In this document: positions 47,154-55,969 of the stretch, one piece after another | How positions within the stretch are numbered: position 1 is the stretch's first letter | Layout of the letters: each line of letters opens with the position of its first letter | NCBI GenBank assembly: GCA_963677935.2 | Contig: CAXXEH010000003.1 | Coordinates: 3,720,001 to 3,784,000 of the forward strand | Length of the DNA stretch: 64,000 bases | Direction: 5' to 3' | Source: JAAFHB01 sp963677935 | GTDB taxonomy: Bacteria; Bacteroidota; Bacteroidia; Bacteroidales; Prolixibacteraceae | Translations under genes and position numbers: made by a program | Notes under the pieces: generated by a model | Seen by the model: the letters and a program-made list of their open reading frames with translations, nothing else | What the model was told of the DNA's origin: nothing | Database searches by the model: none

Positions 47154-48551
47154 ATGAAATTCAACATGGTAAAAAGACGCGAATTTTTAAGAGATGGTTT
47201 ACTCCTCGCTGCCGGCACTGCCTGTTCATCAGCTCAGTTGGCAGAGACTGCTTCTGCCGGTTCTCCTAAGCAGGAAACCATTTCGTTAAAAAGGGAGGTT
47301 CCTGTCCGGTATAATGCCGATGTTGTGGTAATCGGGGGCGGCATCTCGGGTGTATCTGCTGCCTGTTCTGCCGCTTTATCAGGTGTGAAGGTAATCCTGG
47401 TTGAACGGTTTGGTATGCTTGGAGGATCTTTAACAACGGGAGGAGTTGCCAATTTTTGTGGTCAGATTGACGCGCAGGGGGAAGTCTTCGATGAAATTCT
47501 AAAGGACCTTCGAAAATTCAATTCTCTTGGCGAGGGGACAAAAACTTCGGTTTTCAATTATGAGATCCTGGCTTATGTTCTTCAGGAGTTGGTTCTTAGA
47601 CGTAATATTAAAGTGTTGTATCATACCCGATTGGTCGATGTTATGGTCAAAGGGAATACGGTTACGGAATGTGTCATTTGTGGAAAATCGGGACTAGAGG
47701 CTGTAAAAGGGAATCTTTTCATCGATTGTTCAGGGGATGCCGACCTGGCGAGGTATGCCGGAGTTAGCACGATAAAGGGGGATGCAAAGTGCGGATATCA
47801 GCTACCGATGTCCAAAATATTCTTCGTCAGAGAGGTGGATGACAAAGGGTTTGTTCTGCAGACTCCTGAAAACTGGCCGACACCGATTTTAAACAAGGAG
47901 GATTTGCCAATGGTCAGTATCTGGCCCGATGGACCTGGTGGAAAAGCCATCAAACTGAAGATCCCGATGTTCGACTCTACTACAACCGAGGGGTTGACCG
48001 CTGCTGAGATTCAGGCGAAAAGACGAACGATGGATGTATTAAATTATTTCCAGAGAGTTGAAAAGAAAAAATGGCGGCTAACAAATAGCGCCACTCAGAT
48101 TGGAATCAGGGAAGGTTGCCGCATCGAGGGCGATTATATTCTGAAGCTGGAAGATTTGAGAGCCGGCAGCACTTTTGAAGATGGAGTCGCCAGGGGAACT
48201 TATTACCTGGATGGCCATGGGTTGACAGACGACAAAAGAACCTACATTTTACCTCAGAATCAAATGAAAGTGCCTCCTTATCAGATCCCTATGAGGAGTC
48301 TGATTTCAAAGGATACAGACAACCTGCTGATGGCAGGACGTTGCATGTCTGCCGAACAGTTAGCTTTGACCTCTTCCAGGGTATCCACAACCTGTTCAAT
48401 GATGGGTCAGGCAACCGGTATCGCTGCCGCATTTGCCATTCTTAAAAAAACAAAAATTCGAAATCTCGATTACACTGAAATCGTCAGGGAGGTTTTAACT
48501 CGGGGTGCTCAACTAAATGTGAAAGAGCAAATCTTTCCGATATATGGTTAG
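47154..48551 (+). CDS. Tat-exported FAD-dependent oxidoreductase
   Basis: Start at ATG 47154 (or 47166), where a twin-arginine signal begins (KRREFLRDGLLLAAG). The open frame upstream to 47010 is repeat sequence. The mature protein has an FAD-binding Rossmann start VVVIGGGISGVSAAC and the VERFGMLGGSLTTGG block of the FAD_oxidored (PF12831-like) family. It also has FIDCSGDADLARYAG and a C-terminal NLLMAGRCMSAEQLALTSSRV second FAD motif. About 465 residues. Members oxidise or reduce diverse small molecules; many in Bacteroidota PULs are uncharacterised. Tat export with bound FAD places it in the periplasm, where it could oxidise sugars together with the Gfo/Idh/MocA protein downstream. It lies between two propeller paralogues. 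Confidence 0.85.
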   Translation: MKFNMVKRREFLRDGLLLAAGTACSSAQLAETASAGSPKQETISLKREVPVRYNADVVVIGGGISGVSAACSAALSGVKVILVERFGMLGGSLTTGGVANFCGQIDAQGEVFDEILKDLRKFNSLGEGTKTSVFNYEILAYVLQELVLRRNIKVLYHTRLVDVMVKGNTVTECVICGKSGLEAVKGNLFIDCSGDADLARYAGVSTIKGDAKCGYQLPMSKIFFVREVDDKGFVLQTPENWPTPILNKEDLPMVSIWPDGPGGKAIKLKIPMFDSTTTEGLTAAEIQAKRRTMDVLNYFQRVEKKKWRLTNSATQIGIREGCRIEGDYILKLEDLRAGSTFEDGVARGTYYLDGHGLTDDKRTYILPQNQMKVPPYQIPMRSLISKDTDNLLMAGRCMSAEQLALTSSRVSTTCSMMGQATGIAAAFAILKKTKIRNLDYTEIVREVLTRGAQLNVKEQIFPIYG

Positions 48552-48660
48552 ACTGATCAATTATTCGGGTGAGTTGTGCTCTACCGGGATTAATCATCTT
48601 ATTTCTACAAATAAAAAAAGAAGGTACTAATTATTTAAGAGCATTGTAAATATATCAAAA

Positions 48661-50904
48661 ATGAAGAGAACATTACATTGGATTACGCTACTGGTTATTA
48701 CATCTGCAATGATTTTAATTGCGGATAATCTGATCGCACAGGTTGCCACAAAGCACCAGGATAAATCCTTTTCCCAGGATTACAGTATCAGGTATACCGT
48801 AGCAGACAAGAGTATTCAGCTCAAAAAGGTTGTTTCCGACAGAAACGGTTACATCCAGATTCTATCTTCGAAGGGATTGCTTCGTCCACGCAATGGAGCG
48901 TTTCTGTTCCCCGGTACACTGGTCACCGATCGGCAGGACAGACCAACATCGGATAAGAAAATTGCCGGAATAGGTACCTACCTGAATCAGCTGGTTTACA
49001 TCGATGATAAAGCCGTTTTAAGCAATGCCTGGGCCGGTAAGTTATTCTCAAAACATTCGTTGCCAGGAGCAAACATCTTTGCGGGGGGTAACGATTTTAC
49101 CTTTCTGATTTCGGATGGGAAAGCGATTATCCTGCTGAAAGATTCCCAAAAATTGTGGGAAGGGACCTTATCAGGCGAAGAGGTAAAAGACATTAAATTC
49201 GATTCTGCCAACAATCTCTTTTGGATTTTGGGGAACGCTTCCATCAGCACATTTTCACCTGAAAAGAAAATAGTGGTAAAGGTGATGAACGGAAATAAAC
49301 TCACCTGCATTGCTCCTACATCGGGAAAATTGGTTGTTGGAACATCGGATGGCTACTTCACCATTGATTCAAAAACGATGAAACAGAGCGGCGAGGTTAA
49401 TAAAAAGATGCCCTGGACCGACCTAACAACGGTCAGCGAAATCGATGGTAAAATCTGGTTCGGATCGACCCTTGGCGCCATGATGTTACGTCCGGATGGC
49501 AAGTTTAATTATTATGCGTCAGAGCGTTGGATTCCTTCCGATACGATTGTTAATATCTCCAAAGGTCCTGAAAATTCAGTATTCATTCTCACCAGCAATG
49601 GGTTGGGAAAGATTTGTTTCAGCGATATGACTTTATATGATAAGGCGATGTTCTACGAAAAGCAGGTTCGTGAACGTCATATCCGCACCGGTTTTAATGC
49701 CTCTGTTTCCGGAATGGTCAATGGGGATGTCACCACGGGCAGTATGGAAAATTCGGACAATGACGGTTTGTGGACGGCCATGTACCTTGCCGGGGAGACG
49801 TTCCGATATGCCGTCACCAAATCGGATGATGCTTTGCAAAATGTGCGCGAGTCACTCGACGCATTGGAACGGCTTTATACAATAAATCCATTGCATTCAG
49901 GTTTCCCTTCGCGCTCTTTCGAAAGATCGGGTTACAATAAAAATAGTAAGCCATGGAGACCAACCGAAGATCCTGAGTGGGACTGGAAATCAACCACCAG
50001 CAGCGACGAGGCAATCGGTCATATCTTTGCTTTTGGCGCAATTGCTGAGCTGGTCGCCGAGACCGAATTAAAGAATAAAGCCATTATGCTGATTGATACG
50101 TTAATGTCACATATAGTAAAAAATGATTTTTACATGATCGACTGGAATGGCAAACCGACCCAATGGGGGAAATGGAATCCTGAGTATGTGAATGCACGCC
50201 CTAAAATGGTGGGCGACCGGAAGATCAACTCGTCTAATATTATTGCAATGTTGCAGACCGCTTACCACTTTACCAAAAAAGCAAAATATAAAGACGCTGC
50301 ATTCTATCTGATGACAAAACATGGATACCTTGAGAATCTGATGAAACCGATGAAGGAGGTGACCAATGCCCCCGAGAGCGCCGATCTTTTAAGCCGGGAG
50401 TTGTCGGATGGTTGGAACCACTCTGACGACGAAATGTATTACTGCGGTTACTGGGGATTGTACCGTTATGCCTTCAACGATTCATTGAAAGCAAAATATA
50501 AAGCTGCAATTATTGACCATTGGGAGATTGAACGACCTGAAAAAGAGGGGTTGTGGAATATCATGACAGCTATTGCAGGAACCAAAAACATCGATTTGAA
50601 AGAAGCGATCTGGTACCTGCAGGAGTATCCTTTGGATCTGATCGACTGGAGTGTTGATGCTGATCAACGGAAGGATATCCAAAAAATTGAACCAAATTTC
50701 AGAATGCAAACCATCAAAGAGGTACTTCCTCCCGACGAACTTAGAATTTCCAGACATAATGGTAACCGTTTTGATCTGCGTGAAAGAGGTGGCGGTCGTT
50801 CCGAATATAGTGCCGGCGATATCTGGCTACTTCCTTACTGGATTGGGCGTTATCTTGACGTGATCGGGGCGCCGGTGAAGGGAACTAAGGAATTAAAAAA
50901 TTAA
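48661..50904 (+). CDS. Secreted propeller plus helical-toroid protein, paralogue 2 of 3
   Basis: A 747-residue exported protein (signal peptide about 1-26) closely related to the protein at 44484 over its whole length. It shares QDYSI in the first strand, SNAWAGKLFS, IWFGSTLGAMMLRPDGK, the NSDNDGLWTAMYLAGE helix, STTSSDEAIGHIFAFG, DWNGKPTQWGKWNPEY, WNHSDDEMYYCGYWGLYRYA, ERPEKEGLWN and GDIWLLPYWIGRY. Because two full copies keep the same acidic and aromatic motifs, these are likely functional. The gene ends three bases before the start of the 591-residue phosphoesterase, so the two are translationally close and probably act on the same material. No known family was recognised. Confidence 0.75.
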   Translation: MKRTLHWITLLVITSAMILIADNLIAQVATKHQDKSFSQDYSIRYTVADKSIQLKKVVSDRNGYIQILSSKGLLRPRNGAFLFPGTLVTDRQDRPTSDKKIAGIGTYLNQLVYIDDKAVLSNAWAGKLFSKHSLPGANIFAGGNDFTFLISDGKAIILLKDSQKLWEGTLSGEEVKDIKFDSANNLFWILGNASISTFSPEKKIVVKVMNGNKLTCIAPTSGKLVVGTSDGYFTIDSKTMKQSGEVNKKMPWTDLTTVSEIDGKIWFGSTLGAMMLRPDGKFNYYASERWIPSDTIVNISKGPENSVFILTSNGLGKICFSDMTLYDKAMFYEKQVRERHIRTGFNASVSGMVNGDVTTGSMENSDNDGLWTAMYLAGETFRYAVTKSDDALQNVRESLDALERLYTINPLHSGFPSRSFERSGYNKNSKPWRPTEDPEWDWKSTTSSDEAIGHIFAFGAIAELVAETELKNKAIMLIDTLMSHIVKNDFYMIDWNGKPTQWGKWNPEYVNARPKMVGDRKINSSNIIAMLQTAYHFTKKAKYKDAAFYLMTKHGYLENLMKPMKEVTNAPESADLLSRELSDGWNHSDDEMYYCGYWGLYRYAFNDSLKAKYKAAIIDHWEIERPEKEGLWNIMTAIAGTKNIDLKEAIWYLQEYPLDLIDWSVDADQRKDIQKIEPNFRMQTIKEVLPPDELRISRHNGNRFDLRERGGGRSEYSAGDIWLLPYWIGRYLDVIGAPVKGTKELKN

Positions 50905-50907
50905 AGA

Positions 50908-52683
50908 ATGAAGGAAATTCGATTCATTAAATTTCTGCTGTATTCATTTCTGTTTTGTATGACAACCCTTTTGGTATCTTGCAATCAGAAACCAGGAACA
51001 GTAAAGGAGGTAATGGACAAAACCATTACTCAACTATACAAAACAATGGATGTTAAGCAGTTGCAGAAATTGGACAATGACCAGGTGATGAAGCTTTTTT
51101 CGTCTGACGAAATTGAGGTGTTATCCACGCGTCACTGGATGTTCACAGTGAATGTACCCGTCATCGTCTCGGTGATGCGGAGCAACGAACAGAAGATCAA
51201 ACCATTTTGGCTGACTAAAAGCGGTTTTATCAAAACAGACAGGACGATGAAGAATGAACAGACTACCTATGAAGTCTGGCAGAAAGCCTTTAAGGCGGGC
51301 CCGGTCGGACTGGGAGTAAACGGATTCGAAAATTTTATGCTTCACTACTTTGTGTCGGTTACTCCTCAGAATAAAAACGATCAGCTCGTGTTATCCGATT
51401 TTTTTCCTGCAAACCAATATGTTGGCGTTTTGGATAACGGTGCATTTGTTTATCACGACTGGGATGAACTGGTATTGGAACAGGTTCCTGAAGCGATGAA
51501 AGGGGAGAAAATACTCACGACCATCCGTGGACGTGGGGAAGAGACCCATCTGATAGGCGCTTTCAGGTCAACGGTTTATCCATCCTCGTCAAAACCTGAC
51601 CAGGTGATGCTTACCTGGAGTTCCGATCCTTCAACAGGGATGGATATCCAGTGGCGAACAGATACAACTATCGCAGAAGGAGTAGTGAAATATCGCGAAA
51701 AGGGGAGTAACCAGCAATTTTCAGTAAAGGCATCCCGATACCGGATGGAAGACCGGGTTTTGATGAACGACCGCTATATCAACCGTTTTACAGCTGAACT
51801 ACGGAATCTAAAACCCGGTACAACCTACGAATATCAGGTTTTACCCCGATCAGACTGGTCTGAAGAATGTACTTTTTCAACATCGGCTAAAGACAACCAG
51901 TTCTCTTTTAACTGGTTTGGAGATACCCACCACTCCCCAAAATATGGCGAAATTCAAAAAGTGGCAGAAAAGAACTATCCTGATGCCGCCTTTTTTTCGA
52001 TCGTTGGCGACATGGTTAGCGATGGTTTACACCGCGAACAGTGGGACGACCTTTTTGAATTCTCAAAACCGGCCCTTTCCCGTAAACCGATGATGTCGGT
52101 TCTTGGAAATCATGATAACAGGAGTGGCCTTGGCGCATTAATGTACCGCGAACTTGTCAGTTATCCGAAAAATGGACCTGCCGGCGTGGAGAAGGAGCAT
52201 ACTTACGCTTTCAACTTTAAGAACGCCTTGTTCCTGATGATTGATTGTACTGCTCCGATCGAAATTCAAAACTCATGGATCGAAGAACAACTTGCCAAAT
52301 CAAACGCCACATGGAAGTTTGTGATGTTTCACTTCCCACCTTATAACTGGGAAGAACCCTATTTCAACATTCAAAAAGCATGGGTGCCCATCTTCGACAA
52401 GTACCATGTTGATCTAGTGCTGGGTGGTCATATCCATTATTATATGCGCTCTAAACCAATGAAAGCCGGAAAAGTTGTCACTTCGTATAACGATGGAACA
52501 GCATATGTTATTTCGGTTGGAATTCCGGCAAATGCGCGTGAGATGACCGATGAACCGTATGCTGCGGTACGCAATAACGAAGGTCCACTTTTCCAGAATG
52601 TGAAAATAAGTGGGGGTGAGCTGTCGTTTGTATCGGTTAACGCGGATAATAAGGTTGTTGATTCGTTTAAAATTAAAAAATAA
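50908..52683 (+). CDS. Lipoprotein phosphoesterase, purple-acid-phosphatase-like, with novel N-domain
   Basis: A 591-residue lipoprotein (signal ends LLVSC, Cys25). Residues about 30-215 form a domain I do not recognise (STRHWMFTVNVPVIVSVMR, VYHDWDELVLEQVPEAMKG). Next comes a fibronectin-like purple acid phosphatase domain (about 220-325: PDQVMLTWSSDPSTGMDIQW), then the catalytic fold with complete ligands: WFGDTHHS, VGDMVSDG, LGNHDNR, MFHFPPYNW and GGHIHYYM. The gene starts three bases after propeller paralogue 2. The unknown N-domain may bind the substrate or tether the enzyme to a partner. Activity on phosphate esters is expected from the family. Confidence 0.85.
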   Translation: MKEIRFIKFLLYSFLFCMTTLLVSCNQKPGTVKEVMDKTITQLYKTMDVKQLQKLDNDQVMKLFSSDEIEVLSTRHWMFTVNVPVIVSVMRSNEQKIKPFWLTKSGFIKTDRTMKNEQTTYEVWQKAFKAGPVGLGVNGFENFMLHYFVSVTPQNKNDQLVLSDFFPANQYVGVLDNGAFVYHDWDELVLEQVPEAMKGEKILTTIRGRGEETHLIGAFRSTVYPSSSKPDQVMLTWSSDPSTGMDIQWRTDTTIAEGVVKYREKGSNQQFSVKASRYRMEDRVLMNDRYINRFTAELRNLKPGTTYEYQVLPRSDWSEECTFSTSAKDNQFSFNWFGDTHHSPKYGEIQKVAEKNYPDAAFFSIVGDMVSDGLHREQWDDLFEFSKPALSRKPMMSVLGNHDNRSGLGALMYRELVSYPKNGPAGVEKEHTYAFNFKNALFLMIDCTAPIEIQNSWIEEQLAKSNATWKFVMFHFPPYNWEEPYFNIQKAWVPIFDKYHVDLVLGGHIHYYMRSKPMKAGKVVTSYNDGTAYVISVGIPANAREMTDEPYAAVRNNEGPLFQNVKISGGELSFVSVNADNKVVDSFKIKK

Positions 52684-52697
52684 TAAATTAATAAATA

Positions 52698-52728
52698 GAC
52701 CTGACAGGTTTTTGAAACCTGTCAGGTC
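52698..52728. repeat. Perfect 14-base hairpin, repeat or terminator
   Basis: GACCTGACAGGTTT (52698-52711) and AAACCTGTCAGGTC (52715-52728) pair perfectly over a 3-base loop. It sits 15 bases after a stop codon and 20 before the next start. This palindrome type is common between Bacteroidota genes. With only TT then AAAAA after it, termination is possible but not certain. Confidence 0.75.
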
Positions 52729-52748
52729 TTAAAAATGACTCACCACCA

Positions 52749-53753
52749 ATGAACAAAATTCTAATTTTCATTCTTTTATCGTTTTTCCTTGTCATTCAGG
52801 CCGGAGCAAAACCTAATGCCGGTTTGAAATTCAACGTCGACGGGAAATTCAAAATTGTCCAGTTTACCGATACCCATATCAATATGATTGATGGGAACAA
52901 TCTGGAGGCGTTTGAAATTATAAAAGAGGTACTTAATGCAGAAAAGCCTGATCTGGTGATTCTAACCGGAGATATAGTGTCGCAGGATGATCCGCAAAAA
53001 GCATTCCGCACCCTTTCCGATATCTTTGTATCCTTTCACATTCCGTGGGCCGTTGTCTTCGGGAATCATGAATCGGAGCACAATCTGCAACGGAAGCCTC
53101 TTGCAGATTTCATTCAGACGCTTGCCCTTTGCCTGAACGATGATCGTGGAACCATCCAGGGAAATTCGAATTTTATTCTCCCTGTTTACAGCAAAGACAA
53201 AAAGCCGGGAGCGATACTTTATTGTATGGATTCGAATACCTACAGCACCCTGAAACCAACTATTGAAGGGTATGGGTGGCTCGAATTTTCTCAGGTGGAT
53301 TGGTACAGGAGGAATAGTGAAACCTTTTCCAAAGCAAACGACGGAAAACCGCTTCCTGCCCTGGCTTTCTTTCACATTCCGCTTCCTGAATATATCCAGG
53401 CATGGAATAATAAGAATCCCAAGCCAATAGGTGTAAAAAATGAAGCTGAATGCGCACCTCAAATCAATACGGGGATGTTTGCTGCCATGCTTTCCTGTGG
53501 CGATGTGATGGGAACTTTTGTTGGTCACGACCATATTAATGATTACATAGGCGTTTACGGCGGTCTTGCGCTAGCCTACGGCAGGGTATCCAAAATCATG
53601 CGTGATCCTGTAAAAGATCCGATGGCCGGTGGCCGGGTCATTGTTTTGACCCAGGGTGAGCGCCGGTTCGAAACCTGGATACGCGAAAAAGGGGGGAAGA
53701 AAGTTCTGGAGTACCGCTGGCCCGATTCGTTTAAATCGATTATTCCTAAATAA
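52749..53753 (+). CDS. Secreted calcineurin-like metallophosphoesterase
   Basis: A 334-residue exported protein (signal peptide about 1-20) consisting of a single metallophosphoesterase domain. The order is FTDTHINM (Asp, His), LTGDIVSQDD (Asp), FGNHESEH (Asn, His), FFHIPLPEY (His) and VGHDHINDY (His pair). This matches the compact family close to Dcr2-type or purple acid phosphatase-like enzymes lacking the N-terminal fibronectin domain. It is the third phosphoesterase within 17 kb on this strand and the fourth in the window. The set implies phosphate removal is a repeated need of this locus. It is followed by the DUF1080 gene after 43 bases. Confidence 0.87.
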   Translation: MNKILIFILLSFFLVIQAGAKPNAGLKFNVDGKFKIVQFTDTHINMIDGNNLEAFEIIKEVLNAEKPDLVILTGDIVSQDDPQKAFRTLSDIFVSFHIPWAVVFGNHESEHNLQRKPLADFIQTLALCLNDDRGTIQGNSNFILPVYSKDKKPGAILYCMDSNTYSTLKPTIEGYGWLEFSQVDWYRRNSETFSKANDGKPLPALAFFHIPLPEYIQAWNNKNPKPIGVKNEAECAPQINTGMFAAMLSCGDVMGTFVGHDHINDYIGVYGGLALAYGRVSKIMRDPVKDPMAGGRVIVLTQGERRFETWIREKGGKKVLEYRWPDSFKSIIPK

Positions 53754-53796
53754 ATTCCAAATATTCGTTACTTTTAAATCTTAATTTAATAATTGT

Positions 53797-54453
53797 ATGA
53801 TGAAAAAATTGATTTTGATTGCACTTGTTGCAGCAGTTCTGCAAAGTTTCGGGATTCAAAAAGAAAGACAATCTGCCAGGAATATCGCTCAGAAAGGGTG
53901 GATAAGTCTATTTAACGGAAGGAACCTGGATAACTGGAGATTTAACGACAAGGAGGGTACATTTAAAGTTCAGGATGGTATGATTGTAGTAAATGGTGAA
54001 CGAAGTCATTTGTTCTATGAAGGTCCCGTGCAAACCCATGATTTTAAAAACTTTGAGTTCAAGGCTGATATTATGACTGAGCCAGGCTCAAATTCAGGTG
54101 TCTATTTTCATACTGATTATCAGGCGGAAGGGTGGCCTGAAAAGGGATATGAAGTCCAGGTTAACAACAGTCACAGTGACTGGCGGAGAACCAGCGGATT
54201 ATATGGTATTTTTGATCTGAAGGAGGTCCCGACTAAAGATAAAAAGTGGTTTACCATGCAAATCACTGTAACCGGAAAACACATTGTGGTAAAGCTGGAC
54301 GGCAAAACAACAGTTGACTATGTCGAACCTGAGAATGTAATTTATAAGGATTTCCCGGGACGTAAGATTTCGCATGGCACCTTCTGCCTGCAGGGACATG
54401 ATCCAAAAAGTAAGGTGTATTTTAAAAATATCATGGTTAAACCTTTACCATAG
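53797..54453 (+). CDS. DUF1080 (3-keto-disaccharide hydrolase-type) protein
   Basis: A 218-residue exported protein (signal peptide about 1-20; translation can also start at the second Met). Its jelly-roll domain shows the DUF1080 hallmarks: WISLFNGRNLDNW, an early FEFKADIMTEPGSNSGVYFH strand pair, KGYEVQVNNS, GIFDL and a final GTFCLQGHD. Proteins of this family hydrolyse 3-keto-glycosides formed when a dehydrogenase oxidises the C3 hydroxyl, or they bind sugars. A Gfo/Idh/MocA gene follows after 71 bases, which is the partner expected for such a pathway. Substrate not determinable. Confidence 0.85.
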   Translation: MMKKLILIALVAAVLQSFGIQKERQSARNIAQKGWISLFNGRNLDNWRFNDKEGTFKVQDGMIVVNGERSHLFYEGPVQTHDFKNFEFKADIMTEPGSNSGVYFHTDYQAEGWPEKGYEVQVNNSHSDWRRTSGLYGIFDLKEVPTKDKKWFTMQITVTGKHIVVKLDGKTTVDYVEPENVIYKDFPGRKISHGTFCLQGHDPKSKVYFKNIMVKPLP

Positions 54454-54524
54454 TTGTTTAAGATCAAAACAGATATAGAATATCAAAAACAAATAAAACC
54501 AATTGAATAAATAATTTTTAACAG

Positions 54525-55937
54525 ATGGAGAATTTTTCACGCAGAACCTTCCTGAAATCAGCTTCAATTGCCACAGCAGGTACATTATTGATTCCGAACC
54601 TGCTTAGCTGTTCGGCGAATAACAAATTAAACATTGCCATTATTGGAGTTGGTGGCAGGGGAGCGGAGAATTGGAAAACACTGTTTTCAGATGAAAATGG
54701 TGACTCAAATAAAAAAAAGGATGGACAAATTCGAAAGATCCTGAGGGAAAACGTGGTTGCGCTTTGCGATGTTGACGAAAAACGTGCTGCCTATGGATTT
54801 GAAGTTTTCCCAAAAGCAAAAAAATACAAAGACTACAGGGTAATGTTCGACGAAATGGCCAACCAGATTGATGCTGTTATTATTTCGACTCCTGATCATT
54901 CGCATTTTGCAGCCACAATGATTGCTATGCAGCTTGGGAAACATGTCTATGTTGAGAAACCTTTGGCGCATAATATATGGCAGTTACGTACCATGAAAAA
55001 GGCAGCCAAACATTACAGGATTGTTTCTCAGATGGGTAACCAGGGTCATACGACAAATGGAATCAGGAAGATCAGGGAGTGGTATGATGCAGGTGTACTC
55101 GGACAGGTCAAGGAGGTACATGCCTGGTTTGGACCTTATGATTTTCAACCTGGCGGTTACTGGACCAAACCTGACAGTTTTCCACCATCGACTCAACCCG
55201 TACCCGCCGGGCTCGACTGGGATTTGTGGTTAGGCCAGGCTGCTGAACACCCATACAATATCGCTTATTGTCCCAAATCATGGAGAGGTTTTTACGATTT
55301 TGGCAATGGTCTCCTGGGCGACTGGGCATGCCATACCCTGGATGCCCCATTCTGGGCATTGGACCTTGGAATGCCACATACCGTTGAATCAACGGTACCA
55401 AATCCGGTGCCGGATCATAGTTTTATTCCTGATGAATCGGTTATTTCCTACCAATTTGGTGCACGGGGCAACAAAGCTCCGGTTAATCTGGTCTGGCACG
55501 AAGGGGGTTCGAAACCTGAAATCCGTCCCGAATGGGGAGTTGATAAACTCCCCGGCTCAGGTATGATGATGATTGGGGAGAAGAAAACCTTAATTACCGG
55601 TGGAAGGCCAAACGAACCCCGCCTGATGGTTTCGGAAGAGGAATGGCAGGAATTTCTGAAAAATCCTCCTGCACAAACCTTTAAACGTATCGGAGAAGAA
55701 CAGCCACAACAGGAGTGGATCGATTGCATAAAAAACAATACGCTTCCAGGTTCCAATTTCGATTACGCCGCCGATTTATCCGAAATGGCCCTGATTGGGG
55801 TATTGTCTCAAAAATTTGCTGCAAAAATTGAATATGATGCTTCAAAAATGAAAATTACAAACCGGCAGGATATTGATGAGTTTATCAACGTGCCGGCACG
55901 AAATGGCTGGTCCTATGGCGGGAATATGTGGAAATAA
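54525..55937 (+). CDS. Tat-exported Gfo/Idh/MocA family oxidoreductase
   Basis: A 470-residue protein with a twin-arginine signal (SRRTFLKSASIATAG, ending near LLSC). The NAD(P)-binding fold starts IAIIGVGGRGAENW. The conserved Lys-containing EKPLAHN motif is present, unlike in the GH109-like protein at 23188. Other family blocks are QMGNQGHTT, VKEVHAWFG and GLLGDWACHTLDAPFW. Members oxidise or reduce sugar hydroxyls; close relatives in gut Bacteroides are linked with DUF1080 proteins in C3 oxidation of glycosides. The gene is 71 bases downstream of DUF1080 and 32 bases upstream of propeller paralogue 3, consistent with one operon. Confidence 0.87.
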   Translation: MENFSRRTFLKSASIATAGTLLIPNLLSCSANNKLNIAIIGVGGRGAENWKTLFSDENGDSNKKKDGQIRKILRENVVALCDVDEKRAAYGFEVFPKAKKYKDYRVMFDEMANQIDAVIISTPDHSHFAATMIAMQLGKHVYVEKPLAHNIWQLRTMKKAAKHYRIVSQMGNQGHTTNGIRKIREWYDAGVLGQVKEVHAWFGPYDFQPGGYWTKPDSFPPSTQPVPAGLDWDLWLGQAAEHPYNIAYCPKSWRGFYDFGNGLLGDWACHTLDAPFWALDLGMPHTVESTVPNPVPDHSFIPDESVISYQFGARGNKAPVNLVWHEGGSKPEIRPEWGVDKLPGSGMMMIGEKKTLITGGRPNEPRLMVSEEEWQEFLKNPPAQTFKRIGEEQPQQEWIDCIKNNTLPGSNFDYAADLSEMALIGVLSQKFAAKIEYDASKMKITNRQDIDEFINVPARNGWSYGGNMWK

Positions 55938-55969
55938 ATTCAAAACGGAAACTGACAAAATCTGCACCA

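Noticed and set aside
52962..53534. Minus-strand open frame of 190 codons
   Set aside because: It is antisense to the metallophosphoesterase gene, whose motifs are complete.
55928..55969. GTG start for propeller paralogue 3 overlapping the preceding gene
   Set aside because: The Met at 55970 begins a proper signal peptide; the extra residues do not.
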